Assembly: GCA_964483145.1 (NCBI GenBank) | Contig: CAZAAK010000013.1 | Coordinates: 1 to 36,600, forward strand | Direction of reading: 5' to 3' | DNA length: 36,600 nt | Origin: Colimorpha sp964483145 | Lineage (GTDB): Bacteria > Bacteroidota > Bacteroidia > Bacteroidales > P3 | Part shown: piece by piece, positions 1 through 6,774 of the stretch | How the letters are laid out: each line of letters begins with the position of its first letter | Numbering within the stretch: position 1 is the stretch's first letter | The notes under the pieces: model-generated | The model's input: the letters and a program-made list of their open reading frames with translations, nothing else | Told to the model about the DNA's origin: nothing | Database searches by the model: none | Program-made: the position numbers and the translations under genes

Positions 1-109
1 TTTTGTCAGAATTTGCAAGGTAAGTCAACAACTCCTATTAAATTTTGTTAAAAGTACAGTCTTGGGCATTTTTGTTCCTATTTTGTTTCTTTTCGAGGTA
101 TGAAAAACG

Positions 110-128
110 CTAACACATTGTGTGTTAG
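110..128. repeat. perfect 8-bp inverted repeat with 3-base loop
   Basis: CTAACACA at 110-117 and TGTGTTAG at 121-128 are exact reverse complements around a TTG centre. No T-run follows, so it does not look like an intrinsic terminator. It could be an operator for a dimeric regulator or an RNA hairpin at the end of a gene left of the window. Function unknown. Confidence 0.6.
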
Positions 129-221
129 TTAGTTGCAAAAGCTAAATAAGCACTTGCGAAGTAATGGATTTTTACGTATTACATTGTTGGATATTAGATA
201 TTAGAAATTTGATTTTTTAGA

Positions 222-250
222 GAGGTCTCGTCCATTAATTCGAAGACCTC
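222..250. repeat. inverted repeat, hairpin with bulged A
   Basis: GAGGTCT at 222-228 pairs with AGACCTC at 244-250. Two further pairs (C229-G242, G230-C241) extend the stem if A243 is bulged out. It lies in AT-rich non-coding sequence and is not followed by a T-run. No function can be assigned. Confidence 0.45.
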
Positions 251-421
251 AGAGGGCCTCGCTAATTGATTTTGGCGTGGCTCATATTTTTTTGGCGTGG
301 ATTGAAGCCTTCTTTGAGGCTGATGATTTGATATAAAAAAGGTAGACGGGGTGGAAAAAAAACCTTTTTGCTGAGGGCAACGACAGTTTTTTGGCTAGGC
401 GGAAATACAAGCAAACACGTT

Positions 422-461
422 TATCTACCAGTAAATACAAATATCTACCAGCAAATACAAG
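422..461. repeat. 20-bp tandem repeat, two copies
   Basis: Two adjacent 20-base units, 422-441 and 442-461, differ at two positions and begin with TATCTACCAG. A partial related unit (AAATACAAGCAA) precedes them near 405. The repeat lies just upstream of the promoter-like box at 490-497, so it could bind a regulator, or it may be a simple slippage duplication. Confidence 0.6.
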
Positions 462-489
462 CAAGTGCAGGGGCGCGAAAAAAGAGTTG

Positions 490-497
490 TATCTTTG
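490..497 (+). promoter_or_regulatory. Bacteroidota -7 promoter element (TATCTTTG)
   Basis: TATCTTTG matches the TAnnTTTG -7 element used by the Bacteroidota primary sigma factor. No good TTG is seen at the usual 19-21 base spacing upstream. If active, it would give a leader of about 240 bases before the gene at 745. Confidence 0.45.
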
Positions 498-744
498 CAT
501 TGCCAAAAGGGGAAAAAGCGATGAAGAGAGCCCCCGAAAGGCTGCTGGCAAAAGAGGGCACGGAGCAAGGCTGCTGAAGACGGTGAAAAAAGCGCGCGAA
601 GCCGCCGACAGTGGTAAAAGCCCCACCCCAAGGCAGCTAGTAGCAAAAAGAGAGGCCCCCTGAAAGCGCTACCCCCGAAAGGCTCCCCCTGGGCACAAAA
701 CACCCGATTAAGGACCGGGCGCAAGGGGCAGAGAATTAAAAGAT

Positions 745-1065
745 ATGGCAATATTAACTGGTATCAACACCCGTATGAGGGGTTCGGCAGGCGACTGGAC
801 ATTTTCGCGCCAAGGAGGCAAGACCGTTGCCAAGCAGAAGATTGAAGTAAAAAGCACCCCCACGCGCAGCTACGCGCAGATGAAGCGCCGAGTGCAGTGG
901 GCCAACCTAGTGAACCTGTACCGCGCCTTTGGAGGCAAGCTGAAGCCTTCGTTTGAAGGGAGCGAGGAAGGAGTGTCGGACTTTAACGAGTTTGTAGGCG
1001 CCAACATTGGCAGCAGCAACATCTACCTGACCAAGGATCAGGCCCGCCAGGGGGCTGCGTGGTGA
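745..1065 (+). CDS. Bacteroidales accessory protein, N-terminal half (probably frameshifted)
   Basis: A 106-residue frame starting at ATG 745. It begins MAILTGINTRMRGSAGDWTF and contains GGKTVAKQK and a conserved-looking block, QWANLVNLYRAFGGKLKPSF. This layout recalls a family of roughly 200-300 residue Bacteroidales proteins of unknown function (DUF6266-like architecture: a short Gly-rich start, a basic TVAKxK segment, then a longer all-beta region). I cannot confirm the family without a search. The frame stops at TGA 1063-1065, within a few codons of where the next frame opens. Reading through by a one-base backward shift at the G-run 1050-1054 gives a continuous protein with the 1059 frame. 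No signal peptide or membrane segment is seen. It is the first gene of a three-frame cassette. Confidence 0.6.
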   Translation: MAILTGINTRMRGSAGDWTFSRQGGKTVAKQKIEVKSTPTRSYAQMKRRVQWANLVNLYRAFGGKLKPSFEGSEEGVSDFNEFVGANIGSSNIYLTKDQARQGAAW

Positions 1066-1637
1066 CGGACTACATGATTACGCGCGGCACGTTGCCAGCC
1101 ATCGGCACGAGCGAAGAGGGCGGAGTGATAGTGACCGACCTGAGCCTAGGCGGGCTGACACTGAGCGATAGCACCACCATAAAAGAATTTAGCAATGCGC
1201 TGGTGCAGAACAACGAGGACTTTGAGCTAGGCGACCAGCTGACCTGCTTTGTGGCCAAGCAAGTTAGCAACGCCACCACTGGGGTGCCGTATGTGAAGGT
1301 TAGCGCCAAGGAGGTGATACTGAGCGACAGCACCGAGGGGCTGTGGAGCACAGTTACAGCGGTAGGGTTCAGCGATGTGAACGGCAAGCTGGGCATGAAC
1401 GGAGCCGTGGAAGGAGCCGTGGCGTGGGTGCATTCGCGCCGAGTGGACGGCGAGACGAAGGTGAGCACCGAGAGCTTGCACGCGACCAGCAGCTTGCGGA
1501 GCAGCTACAACACCGAAGCGGCGCTAGCGGCTGCCATCCTCTCCTACGGGGGCACCAACAAGGAGGAGTACCTGACCCCGAACCCGACGGAGGAGCTAGC
1601 CGCTACCGAGGAGGGTGGCGAAGATCAAAACCCTTGA
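1059..1637 (+). CDS. C-terminal half of the same probable accessory protein
   Basis: A 192-residue frame from a GTG at 1059, overlapping the preceding frame by seven bases. It is rich in Ser/Thr and beta-prone segments (VIVTDLSLGGLTLSDSTTIK, GVPYVKVSAKEV), has an AWVHSRRVDG segment near residue 122, and ends in an acidic tail rich in Glu. The text reads as a natural continuation of the 745 frame after ARQG. My preferred reading is one gene of about 297 codons broken by a one-base change near 1050-1060. The alternatives are translational coupling through the overlap, programmed -1 frameshifting on the GGGGG run, or a sequencing error. Function unknown; no catalytic motif seen. Confidence 0.6.
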   Translation: MVTDYMITRGTLPAIGTSEEGGVIVTDLSLGGLTLSDSTTIKEFSNALVQNNEDFELGDQLTCFVAKQVSNATTGVPYVKVSAKEVILSDSTEGLWSTVTAVGFSDVNGKLGMNGAVEGAVAWVHSRRVDGETKVSTESLHATSSLRSSYNTEAALAAAILSYGGTNKEEYLTPNPTEELAATEEGGEDQNP

Positions 1638-1870
1638 ACGCGGTGACGCTGACCTTTGAGGTGGAGCCTGCGGGCGCGGGCGTTATCCTGGCCTCGGGGG
1701 TGGATGTGACGGGGAGCAGCATAGAAGTGGCGCAGGGCACAGTGTTAAGCCTGCATGTGGATGCTGCCGAAGGACACACCCTACAGAACTGGAACCGCGG
1801 AGAGTGGTTCGACACGGACTGGGCGTACGAAGCCACCGAAAGCGCAACAGTCACCGCTTTGCTGGACTAG
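1634..1870 (+). CDS. small protein with InlB/Listeria-Bacteroides-type repeat domain
   Basis: A 78-residue frame that I start at TTG 1634, which overlaps the previous stop codon (TTGA), an arrangement typical of translational coupling. The open frame extends upstream to 1343, but that part is a shadow of the 1059 gene. The protein follows the pattern of divergent InlB B-repeat (Flg_new_2-like) domains: VTLTFEVEPAGAG, a small Gly/Ser turn, VAQGTVLSLHVDAAEGH, then LQNWN near residue 54 and a final beta strand ESATVTALLD. These domains are usually repeated in secreted or surface proteins, but here there is one copy and no signal peptide. It is the third member of the cassette that starts at 745. 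A GTG at 1643 is a possible alternative start. Confidence 0.55.
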   Translation: MNAVTLTFEVEPAGAGVILASGVDVTGSSIEVAQGTVLSLHVDAAEGHTLQNWNRGEWFDTDWAYEATESATVTALLD

Positions 1871-1875
1871 GACAG

Positions 1876-1919
1876 AAAGGCTGCCTGCCGAAGGAGTGGG
1901 CGGCCTTTTGTTTTTTTTT
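1876..1919 (+). terminator. rho-independent terminator after the accessory cassette
   Basis: A stem of about ten base pairs (AAGGCTGCCT at 1877-1886 with GGGCGGCCTT at 1898-1907, two or so G-T pairs) encloses an 11-base loop. It is followed by TT, G and a run of nine T. It begins six bases after the stop of the 1634 gene. Confidence 0.8.
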
Positions 1920-2173
1920 GTGTGTGCCTGGCACAGGAGCAGACTGCGCGCGAAGAGGCTGAGGGGGGATGGAAAGGTGCTTCTAGTGAGTGTGTGGGGA
2001 GAAAAAAAACAGGCGTGGAGGTAAAAAAAAATGCCATGTCGAAAAAAGTTCGTATCTTTGCAGGCGAAAAATGAGGCCGAAAAGGCTTGTTTTGAGGAAG
2101 AATATTTGAGTTAAAATAAATAGTAACAATCGTTTAAGAGCCACTGCTTAAAACGGCAAAACAACCCAAAAAA
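1920..2173. other. intergenic region before rpmE2
   Basis: About 250 bases without a gene. It holds the rpmE2 promoter box at 2053-2060 and a leader of about 110 bases rich in A. No riboswitch or known L31 leader fold is recognised. Confidence 0.5.
2053..2060 (+). promoter_or_regulatory. Bacteroidota -7 promoter element of rpmE2 (TATCTTTG)
   Basis: TATCTTTG matches TAnnTTTG exactly. The expected -33 position, 19 bases upstream (2031-2033), reads ATG rather than TTG. The box gives a leader of about 110 bases before the L31 start. Confidence 0.65.
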
Positions 2174-2431
2174 ATGAAAAAAGGAATACATCCCGCAAGC
2201 TACAGACTGGTAGTGTTCAAAGACATGTCCAACGACAACATGATTCTCACCAAGAGTTGCGCAGCCACCAAGGAGACTGTCACATATACCGATGGCAAGG
2301 AATACCCCGTGGTGAAGTTGGAAATATCCAACACCTCGCACCCATTCTTCACTGGCAAGCTGAAGCTGGTTGACACCGCCGGACGTGTAGACAAGTTCAT
2401 GAACAAGTATAAGAAATACTCCAAGAAGTAA
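2174..2431 (+). CDS. rpmE2: 50S ribosomal protein L31, type B
   Basis: An 85-residue protein starting MKKGIHPASYRLVVFKDMSN and containing SHPFFTGKLKLVDTAGRVDKF, the hallmark of ribosomal protein bL31. It lacks the CxxC zinc-binding motifs of the A-type and has the length of the zinc-free B-type. bL31 bridges the 50S and 30S subunits at the central protuberance. The gene stands alone between its own promoter (2053-2060) and terminator (2455-2482). In many bacteria type B L31 replaces the zinc form during zinc starvation. In the Bacteroidota a B-type copy is often the only one, so no Zur control is inferred, and I see no Zur-like operator here. Confidence 0.95.
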   Translation: MKKGIHPASYRLVVFKDMSNDNMILTKSCAATKETVTYTDGKEYPVVKLEISNTSHPFFTGKLKLVDTAGRVDKFMNKYKKYSKK

Positions 2432-2454
2432 TTTGTTTTAGGTTTTAGATTAGA

Positions 2455-2482
2455 GCCTCTGCCGGATGGCAGGGGCTTTTTT
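2455..2482 (+). terminator. rho-independent terminator of rpmE2
   Basis: GCCTCTGCC at 2455-2463 pairs with GGCAGGGGC at 2468-2476 (one G-T pair) around a GGAT loop, followed by six T. Confidence 0.88.
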
Positions 2483-2489
2483 GTGTGTG

Positions 2490-2502
2490 TGACAAAATGT
2501 CA
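2490..2502. promoter_or_regulatory. palindrome TGACA-AAA-TGTCA at the htpG promoter
   Basis: A perfect 5-bp inverted repeat around an AAA centre. It covers the place where the -33 element of the htpG promoter should be (its -7 box is at 2520-2527). A site here would be well placed to block or recruit RNA polymerase. It is not a CIRCE element (HrcA operator) and I do not recognise a matching regulator. Confidence 0.45.
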
Positions 2503-2519
2503 GAATGCAATTTTGGCAC

Positions 2520-2527
2520 TAAATTTG
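2520..2527 (+). promoter_or_regulatory. Bacteroidota -7 promoter element of htpG (TAAATTTG)
   Basis: TAAATTTG fits TAnnTTTG. It follows the rpmE2 terminator directly, so htpG is transcribed separately. The leader is about 105 bases. Confidence 0.65.
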
Positions 2528-2637
2528 CAGGGGGTGTAGCGTGCCGTGGCGGTGCGAGTGGGCGCTGATGGATGGCAGAGGAGTAGGCGGCAGGGCACAT
2601 GTATTTTTTTTTTGAGGAATAACAAAACACAAATATC

Positions 2638-4548
2638 ATGAATGGCAATCTGAACGTACAGACCGAGAATATATTTCCGGTGATTAAAAAATTTCTTTAC
2701 TCGGACCATGAAATATTCCTGCGCGAAATAGTTTCCAACGCTGTGGATGCGACGCAGAAGTTGAAGGCCATTTCGTCGAGGGGAGAGATGAAAGGCGAAT
2801 TGGGAGATTTGACGGTGGAGGTGATATTGGACAGCAAAGGGAAGACGCTGACGGTGAAGGACCGCGGCATAGGGATGAGCGCCGAGGAGGTGGAGAAATA
2901 CATCAACCAAATAGCCTTTAGCGGAGCGACGGACTTTTTGGACAAATACAAGGACGTGCAGGAGAAGTTGATAGGGCACTTTGGGTTGGGGTTCTACTCC
3001 GCCTTTATGGTGGCCGACAAGGTGGAGATATACACCAAATCGTACAAGGACACGCCTGCGGTGCACTGGAGCTGCGACGGGAGCCCGACCTACGAGATGG
3101 AAGAGGACGCCGAGCACACCGACCGAGGCACAGCCATAGTGATGCACATAGCGGAGGACTGCAAAGAGTTCCTGGAAGAGCAGCAGATACTGCAATTGCT
3201 GTGCAAATACTGCCGATTCATGCCCATAGCCATACGGTTTGGCGAAGAGAGCGTGTGGGTGGACAGCGAGAGTGAATTTGACGAAGTGGACGACGGAGAG
3301 GGCGGCAAGAAGAAGCAGCCCAAGCGAGTGGAGAAGAAGCAGCCCCGCATAGTCAACGACACGGAGCCGGCGTGGCGCAAGAGCCCGAGTGACCTAAGCG
3401 AAGAGGATTACAAGAAGTTCTACCACGAGCTGTACCCGATGAATTTTGAGGACCCGCTGTTCGAGATACACCTGAATGTGGACTATCCCTTCAACCTTAC
3501 GGGGATACTGTACTTTCCGAAGGTGCGGGAGCGGATAGACCCCAACCGCAACAAGATACAGCTATACTGCAACCAAGTGTTTGTGACCGATAGCGTGGAG
3601 GGGATAGTGCCGGACTACTTGATGTTGCTGCACGGGGTGCTGGATTCGCCCGATATACCGCTGAATGTTTCGCGCAGTTACCTGCAGAGCGACAGCAACG
3701 TGAAGAAAATCTCGAGCCATATCAGCAAGAAGGTGGCCGACAAGCTGGAGGAAATGTTCAAGAACGACCGCAAGGACTTTGAGAATAAATGGGACGACAT
3801 CAAGATATTTATAGAATACGGGATGTTGACCGAAGAGAAGTTCTGCGAGCGTGCGATGAAGTTTGCGCTACTGAAGAATACGGAAGGGGAGTTCTACAGC
3901 CTGAAGGACTACCGCGAGAAGATAGCGCCGCTGCAGACGGACAAGGACAAGAACGTGTGCTACCTATACGCGAACAACGCCGAAGAGCAGCACGCCTACA
4001 TAGCCAAAGCCAAGGAGAAGGGCTACGATGTGTTGCTGATGGAGAGTGTGCTGACGCCACACTTTGTGAACTTGCTGGAGCAGAAGACGGAAAAGACGCG
4101 ATTTGTGCGAGTGGACGCGGACACCGTGGAGAAGCTGATAGCGCATGAGGACAAGATCCCGGAGAAGCTGACGGAGGAAGAGAAAGAGAAGCTCAAACCC
4201 ATCATAGAGGGCGAAGTGGATACGAAGAAGTTCACCGTGGAGCTGGAGAGCCTCGAGAGTGGGGAGGACCCGATGCTGGTTACCCAAAGCGAGTTCATGC
4301 GGCGCTACAAAGAGATGCAGGCAACAAGTGGAGGCGGAATGGGATTTTACGGTGAGATGCCAGAGAGCTACAATCTGGTGGTTAACATCAATCACCCGCT
4401 GATAGAAGAGGTGCTCAAGGAGAGCGACAGCGAGAAGCAAAAGCAGCTGGTGCATCAACTTACGGACTTGGCCTTGCTAGCGAGCGGACTGCTGAAAGGC
4501 GAAGCGCTCACGGCATTTGTGAAACGTAGCGTGAGCATGATCAAATAG
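2638..4548 (+). CDS. htpG: molecular chaperone HtpG (bacterial Hsp90)
   Basis: A 636-residue Hsp90-family ATPase that remodels client proteins in the cytoplasm. The N-terminal GHKL ATPase domain is intact: EIFLREIVSNAVDA with the Mg-binding Asn at residue 34, the adenine-contacting Asp at 75 in KDRGIGM, and the glycine-rich lid motif GHFGLGF at 113-119. The middle domain follows from about 220 with DPLFEIHLNVDYPFNLTGIL and the catalytic-loop segment LNVSRSYLQSD. The C-terminal dimerisation domain contains NINHPLIEEV. A Lys/Glu-rich linker near 215-235 joins the first two domains. There is no C-terminal MEEVD, as expected for bacteria. The gene is monocistronic between promoter 2520-2527 and the terminator near 4577-4614. 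A palindrome overlapping the -33 region may regulate it. Confidence 0.97.
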   Translation: MNGNLNVQTENIFPVIKKFLYSDHEIFLREIVSNAVDATQKLKAISSRGEMKGELGDLTVEVILDSKGKTLTVKDRGIGMSAEEVEKYINQIAFSGATDFLDKYKDVQEKLIGHFGLGFYSAFMVADKVEIYTKSYKDTPAVHWSCDGSPTYEMEEDAEHTDRGTAIVMHIAEDCKEFLEEQQILQLLCKYCRFMPIAIRFGEESVWVDSESEFDEVDDGEGGKKKQPKRVEKKQPRIVNDTEPAWRKSPSDLSEEDYKKFYHELYPMNFEDPLFEIHLNVDYPFNLTGILYFPKVRERIDPNRNKIQLYCNQVFVTDSVEGIVPDYLMLLHGVLDSPDIPLNVSRSYLQSDSNVKKISSHISKKVADKLEEMFKNDRKDFENKWDDIKIFIEYGMLTEEKFCERAMKFALLKNTEGEFYSLKDYREKIAPLQTDKDKNVCYLYANNAEEQHAYIAKAKEKGYDVLLMESVLTPHFVNLLEQKTEKTRFVRVDADTVEKLIAHEDKIPEKLTEEEKEKLKPIIEGEVDTKKFTVELESLESGEDPMLVTQSEFMRRYKEMQATSGGGMGFYGEMPESYNLVVNINHPLIEEVLKESDSEKQKQLVHQLTDLALLASGLLKGEALTAFVKRSVSMIK

Positions 4549-4576
4549 AGAAGAAAAGAAAAGGTTAATGATATGC

Positions 4577-4614
4577 AAAAAGGGTATTCTCCGAAGGGGG
4601 AGTACCTTTTTTTT
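4577..4614 (+). terminator. rho-independent terminator of htpG
   Basis: An imperfect stem (AAAAGGGTATTCTCC with GGGGAGTACCTTTT, one bulged G) closes on a GAAG loop and runs into eight T. It starts about 28 bases after the htpG stop. Confidence 0.75.
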
Positions 4615-4752
4615 GGTTGTCGCCCAAAGGGTTGCAAGATTGAGAGATAGCATCGGCAGGCGGGAGGGGGAGAGAAGAGGAACGCATGTGAGAGGAAAGA
4701 AGCACTGATGGGAGGAAAAGAGCGGTGGCGTTAATGAAATAAAAAAAAGGTG

Positions 4753-4760
4753 TATCTTTG
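4753..4760 (+). promoter_or_regulatory. Bacteroidota -7 promoter element of rmlB (TATCTTTG)
   Basis: TATCTTTG fits TAnnTTTG, with TTA at the expected -33 position 19 bases upstream (4731-4733). The leader is about 46 bases. Confidence 0.65.
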
Positions 4761-4812
4761 CAAGACGAAAAAAAGGCCAGATAGAGTCTAGCGTATTAAT
4801 TTTTAATATCTT

Positions 4813-5949
4813 ATGAAGAGGAGCATTATCATCACAGGCGGTGCCGGATTTATAGGTAGCCATGTGGTGCGTTTGTTTGTGAACAAATACCCGGAGTATA
4901 AAATCATCAATCTGGACAAATTGACCTATGCCGGCAACCTTGCCAACCTCAAAGACGTAGAAGCCAAGCCGAACTACAAATTTGTGAGGATGGACATATG
5001 CGATTATGAGGGGGTGCAAAGGTTGATGCGGGAAGAGCGAGTGGACGGCATAATCCATTTGGCTGCCGAGAGCCATGTGGACCGCAGCATCAAAGACCCG
5101 TTTACATTTGCCCAGACCAACGTGATGGGGACACTATCGATGTTGCAAGCTGCCAAAGTCTATTGGGAAACGTTGCCGGAGAGATGGGAGGGGAAACGCT
5201 TTTACCATATCTCCACCGATGAGGTATACGGAGCATTGGAGATAAGCCACCCCGAAGGCATCACCCCGCCCTTTAGCACCAAGGCCTCGAGTGGCGAGCA
5301 CCATTTGGCCTACGGGGAGGAGTTTTTTACCGAAGGGATGAAGTATGAGCCGCACAGCCCATACAGTGCCTCCAAAGCCTCGAGCGACCACTTTGTGCGG
5401 GCCTTTCACGACACCTACGGCATGCCGACGATTGTAACCAACTGCTCGAACAACTATGGGCCCTACCAGTTCCCGGAGAAGCTGATACCGCTCTTTATCA
5501 ACAATATCCGCCTACGTAAGCCGCTGCCTGTGTATGGCAAGGGGGAGAATGTAAGGGACTGGCTGTATGTGGAGGACCATGCCCGCGCAATTGACACAAT
5601 CTTTCACCAGGGTAAAGAGGCGGAGACCTATAACATAGGAGGTTTCAACGAGTGGAAGAATATAGACATTGTGCGGGCGCTGGTTTACACCGTTGACCGT
5701 CAGCTGGGTCGTAGGGAAGGCGAGGATTTGGGCCTGATCAGCTATGTGGCCGACCGCGCTGGGCACGACATGCGCTACGCCATAGACAGCACCAAACTGC
5801 AAAAGGAGCTTGGCTGGGAGCCTAGCCTGCAGTTCGAAGAGGGCATCGAGCGGACAGTGAGATGGTATTTGGAGAATCAGGAGTGGCTGGAAGGCGTAAC
5901 CAGTGGCGAGTACATGAAATATTACCAAGACATGTACGCAGGCAGATGA
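4813..5949 (+). CDS. rmlB: dTDP-glucose 4,6-dehydratase
   Basis: A 378-residue extended short-chain dehydrogenase that converts dTDP-glucose to dTDP-4-keto-6-deoxyglucose, the committed step toward dTDP-rhamnose and related 6-deoxysugars. The Rossmann motif GGAGFIG is at residues 9-15. The catalytic Thr-Asp-Glu triad is in STDEVYG at 134-140 and the YxxxK pair is Tyr184/Lys188. The family signature NYGPYQFPEKLIP is near 214. An insertion of about 35 residues between the TDE motif and the active-site Tyr is typical of Bacteroidota homologues. No rmlA, rmlC or rmlD is next to it; they would have to lie elsewhere, or the product feeds another deoxysugar route. Confidence 0.95.
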   Translation: MKRSIIITGGAGFIGSHVVRLFVNKYPEYKIINLDKLTYAGNLANLKDVEAKPNYKFVRMDICDYEGVQRLMREERVDGIIHLAAESHVDRSIKDPFTFAQTNVMGTLSMLQAAKVYWETLPERWEGKRFYHISTDEVYGALEISHPEGITPPFSTKASSGEHHLAYGEEFFTEGMKYEPHSPYSASKASSDHFVRAFHDTYGMPTIVTNCSNNYGPYQFPEKLIPLFINNIRLRKPLPVYGKGENVRDWLYVEDHARAIDTIFHQGKEAETYNIGGFNEWKNIDIVRALVYTVDRQLGRREGEDLGLISYVADRAGHDMRYAIDSTKLQKELGWEPSLQFEEGIERTVRWYLENQEWLEGVTSGEYMKYYQDMYAGR

Positions 5950-6165
5950 AAGCCTAGGCGGGCAACAGAAAAAGCTGTAGCCGGGACAAACGAAGGCCTC
6001 TGGGCGGCCGTGACGGTGAAGGGCGGCATGCGGAGGCAACTATGGCTAGAACGAACGAAGGCATCTAGGCAGCCCTTGGGCGGCAGGGGCAGATAAGGAC
6101 AGGGGGCGCCAAGGATGGCGACAAACACTTGAAAAAACAAACCAATAGAGCCATATAGAGCTATA
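5950..6165. repeat. intergenic region with an imperfect 21-bp direct repeat
   Basis: GC-rich spacer between rmlB and the HAD gene. Two 21-base copies beginning AACGAAGGC lie at 5989-6009 and 6054-6074 and differ at three positions. No terminator with a T-run and no TAnnTTTG box is seen, so the HAD gene may be transcribed from rmlB. Function of the repeat unknown. Confidence 0.45.
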
Positions 6166-6774
6166 ATGAATATTATTTTTGATTTTGGCAACGTACTAGT
6201 ACGTTGGGACCCGAGGAAGATATTCCTCCCCTACTTGGATAACAATGAGAAGGAATATGAATATTTTTGGGAGCATATCTGCGATGAGGACTTCCGCAAC
6301 CGAATAGATGCTGGAGAGCGGCAGGAGGCAGTGGTGAAGGAATATCAGGGCAGATTTCCCAAGTATGCCGATTGCATTGCCATGTATTGGACCCGCTGGG
6401 AGGAGACTTTGCCTGGGGAGGTGCCTGGGATGCGCGAACTGCTAGAAGAGCTCAAGGCGGACCCTGGCAACCACCTTTATGGGCTTACGAACTGGTCGAT
6501 GGAGACATACCCCATTGCCCGCAAACGGTTTGAGATATTGCAGCTGATAGACGACTATGTGGTTTCTGGGGAAGAACATATCATCAAGCCCGACCACCGA
6601 CTATTTGAGATATTGCTTACGCGCTATGGACTTACCGCGCAGGAGTGCATTTTTGTAGACGACAAGGCCGTCAACGTGCGCAGTGCTTGCGAAATGGGGT
6701 TCAAGGGAATCGTCTTTAGGAGTGCCGAGGAGCTCCGCGAAGAGCTTGAGAGGTGCAAAAAGGCAGGTTTATAA
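6166..6774 (+). CDS. HAD-family phosphatase (YihX-like)
   Basis: A 202-residue haloacid dehalogenase superfamily hydrolase. Motif I is DFGNVLVRWD at residues 6-15, the DxGN form seen in YihX-like sugar-phosphate phosphatases rather than the more common DxDGT. Motif II is the Thr in GLTNWS. The motif III Lys is in IIKPDHRLFE and motif IV is FVDDKAVNV. The cap is inserted between motifs I and II (subfamily IA type). E. coli YihX acts on alpha-D-glucose 1-phosphate; the substrate here is unknown. The stop codon overlaps the ATG of the following membrane protein (TAATG), so the two are translationally coupled, which suggests a role in polysaccharide metabolism. Confidence 0.85.
   Translation: MNIIFDFGNVLVRWDPRKIFLPYLDNNEKEYEYFWEHICDEDFRNRIDAGERQEAVVKEYQGRFPKYADCIAMYWTRWEETLPGEVPGMRELLEELKADPGNHLYGLTNWSMETYPIARKRFEILQLIDDYVVSGEEHIIKPDHRLFEILLTRYGLTAQECIFVDDKAVNVRSACEMGFKGIVFRSAEELREELERCKKAGL

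Larger units (their letters stand above)
1..744. other. AT-rich region without a supported gene
   Basis: I see no convincing protein-coding gene in these 744 bases. The left part (about 1-360) is AT-rich with stop codons in all frames. The overlapping short frames between about 368 and 663 have no recognisable domain and give basic, low-complexity peptides. The stretch holds a perfect hairpin at 110-128, a bulged inverted repeat at 222-250, two copies of the motif TTTTGGCGTGG near 270-300, a 20-bp tandem repeat at 422-461 and a promoter-like box at 490-497. The part from about 500 to 744 would be a roughly 240-base leader of the gene at 745. A 13-base motif (CCCCCGAAAGGCT) occurs twice in it, at 531-543 and 672-684. 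Confidence 0.6.

Noticed and set aside
391..663. 90-codon plus-strand frame (and the overlapping 368-577 frame) upstream of the accessory cassette
   Set aside because: Low-complexity basic peptide spanning the tandem repeat, the promoter box and the probable leader; no domain, and overlapping frames on both strands are equally open.
1343..1633. 5' part of the long frame that ends at 1870
   Set aside because: It overlaps the 1059 frame completely and gives an Arg/Gly/Ser-rich shadow peptide. Only the part from about 1634 has domain-like sequence.
2500..3195. 231-codon minus-strand frame opposite htpG
   Set aside because: Antisense to the conserved ATPase domain of HtpG; Leu/Val/His-rich shadow without recognisable family.
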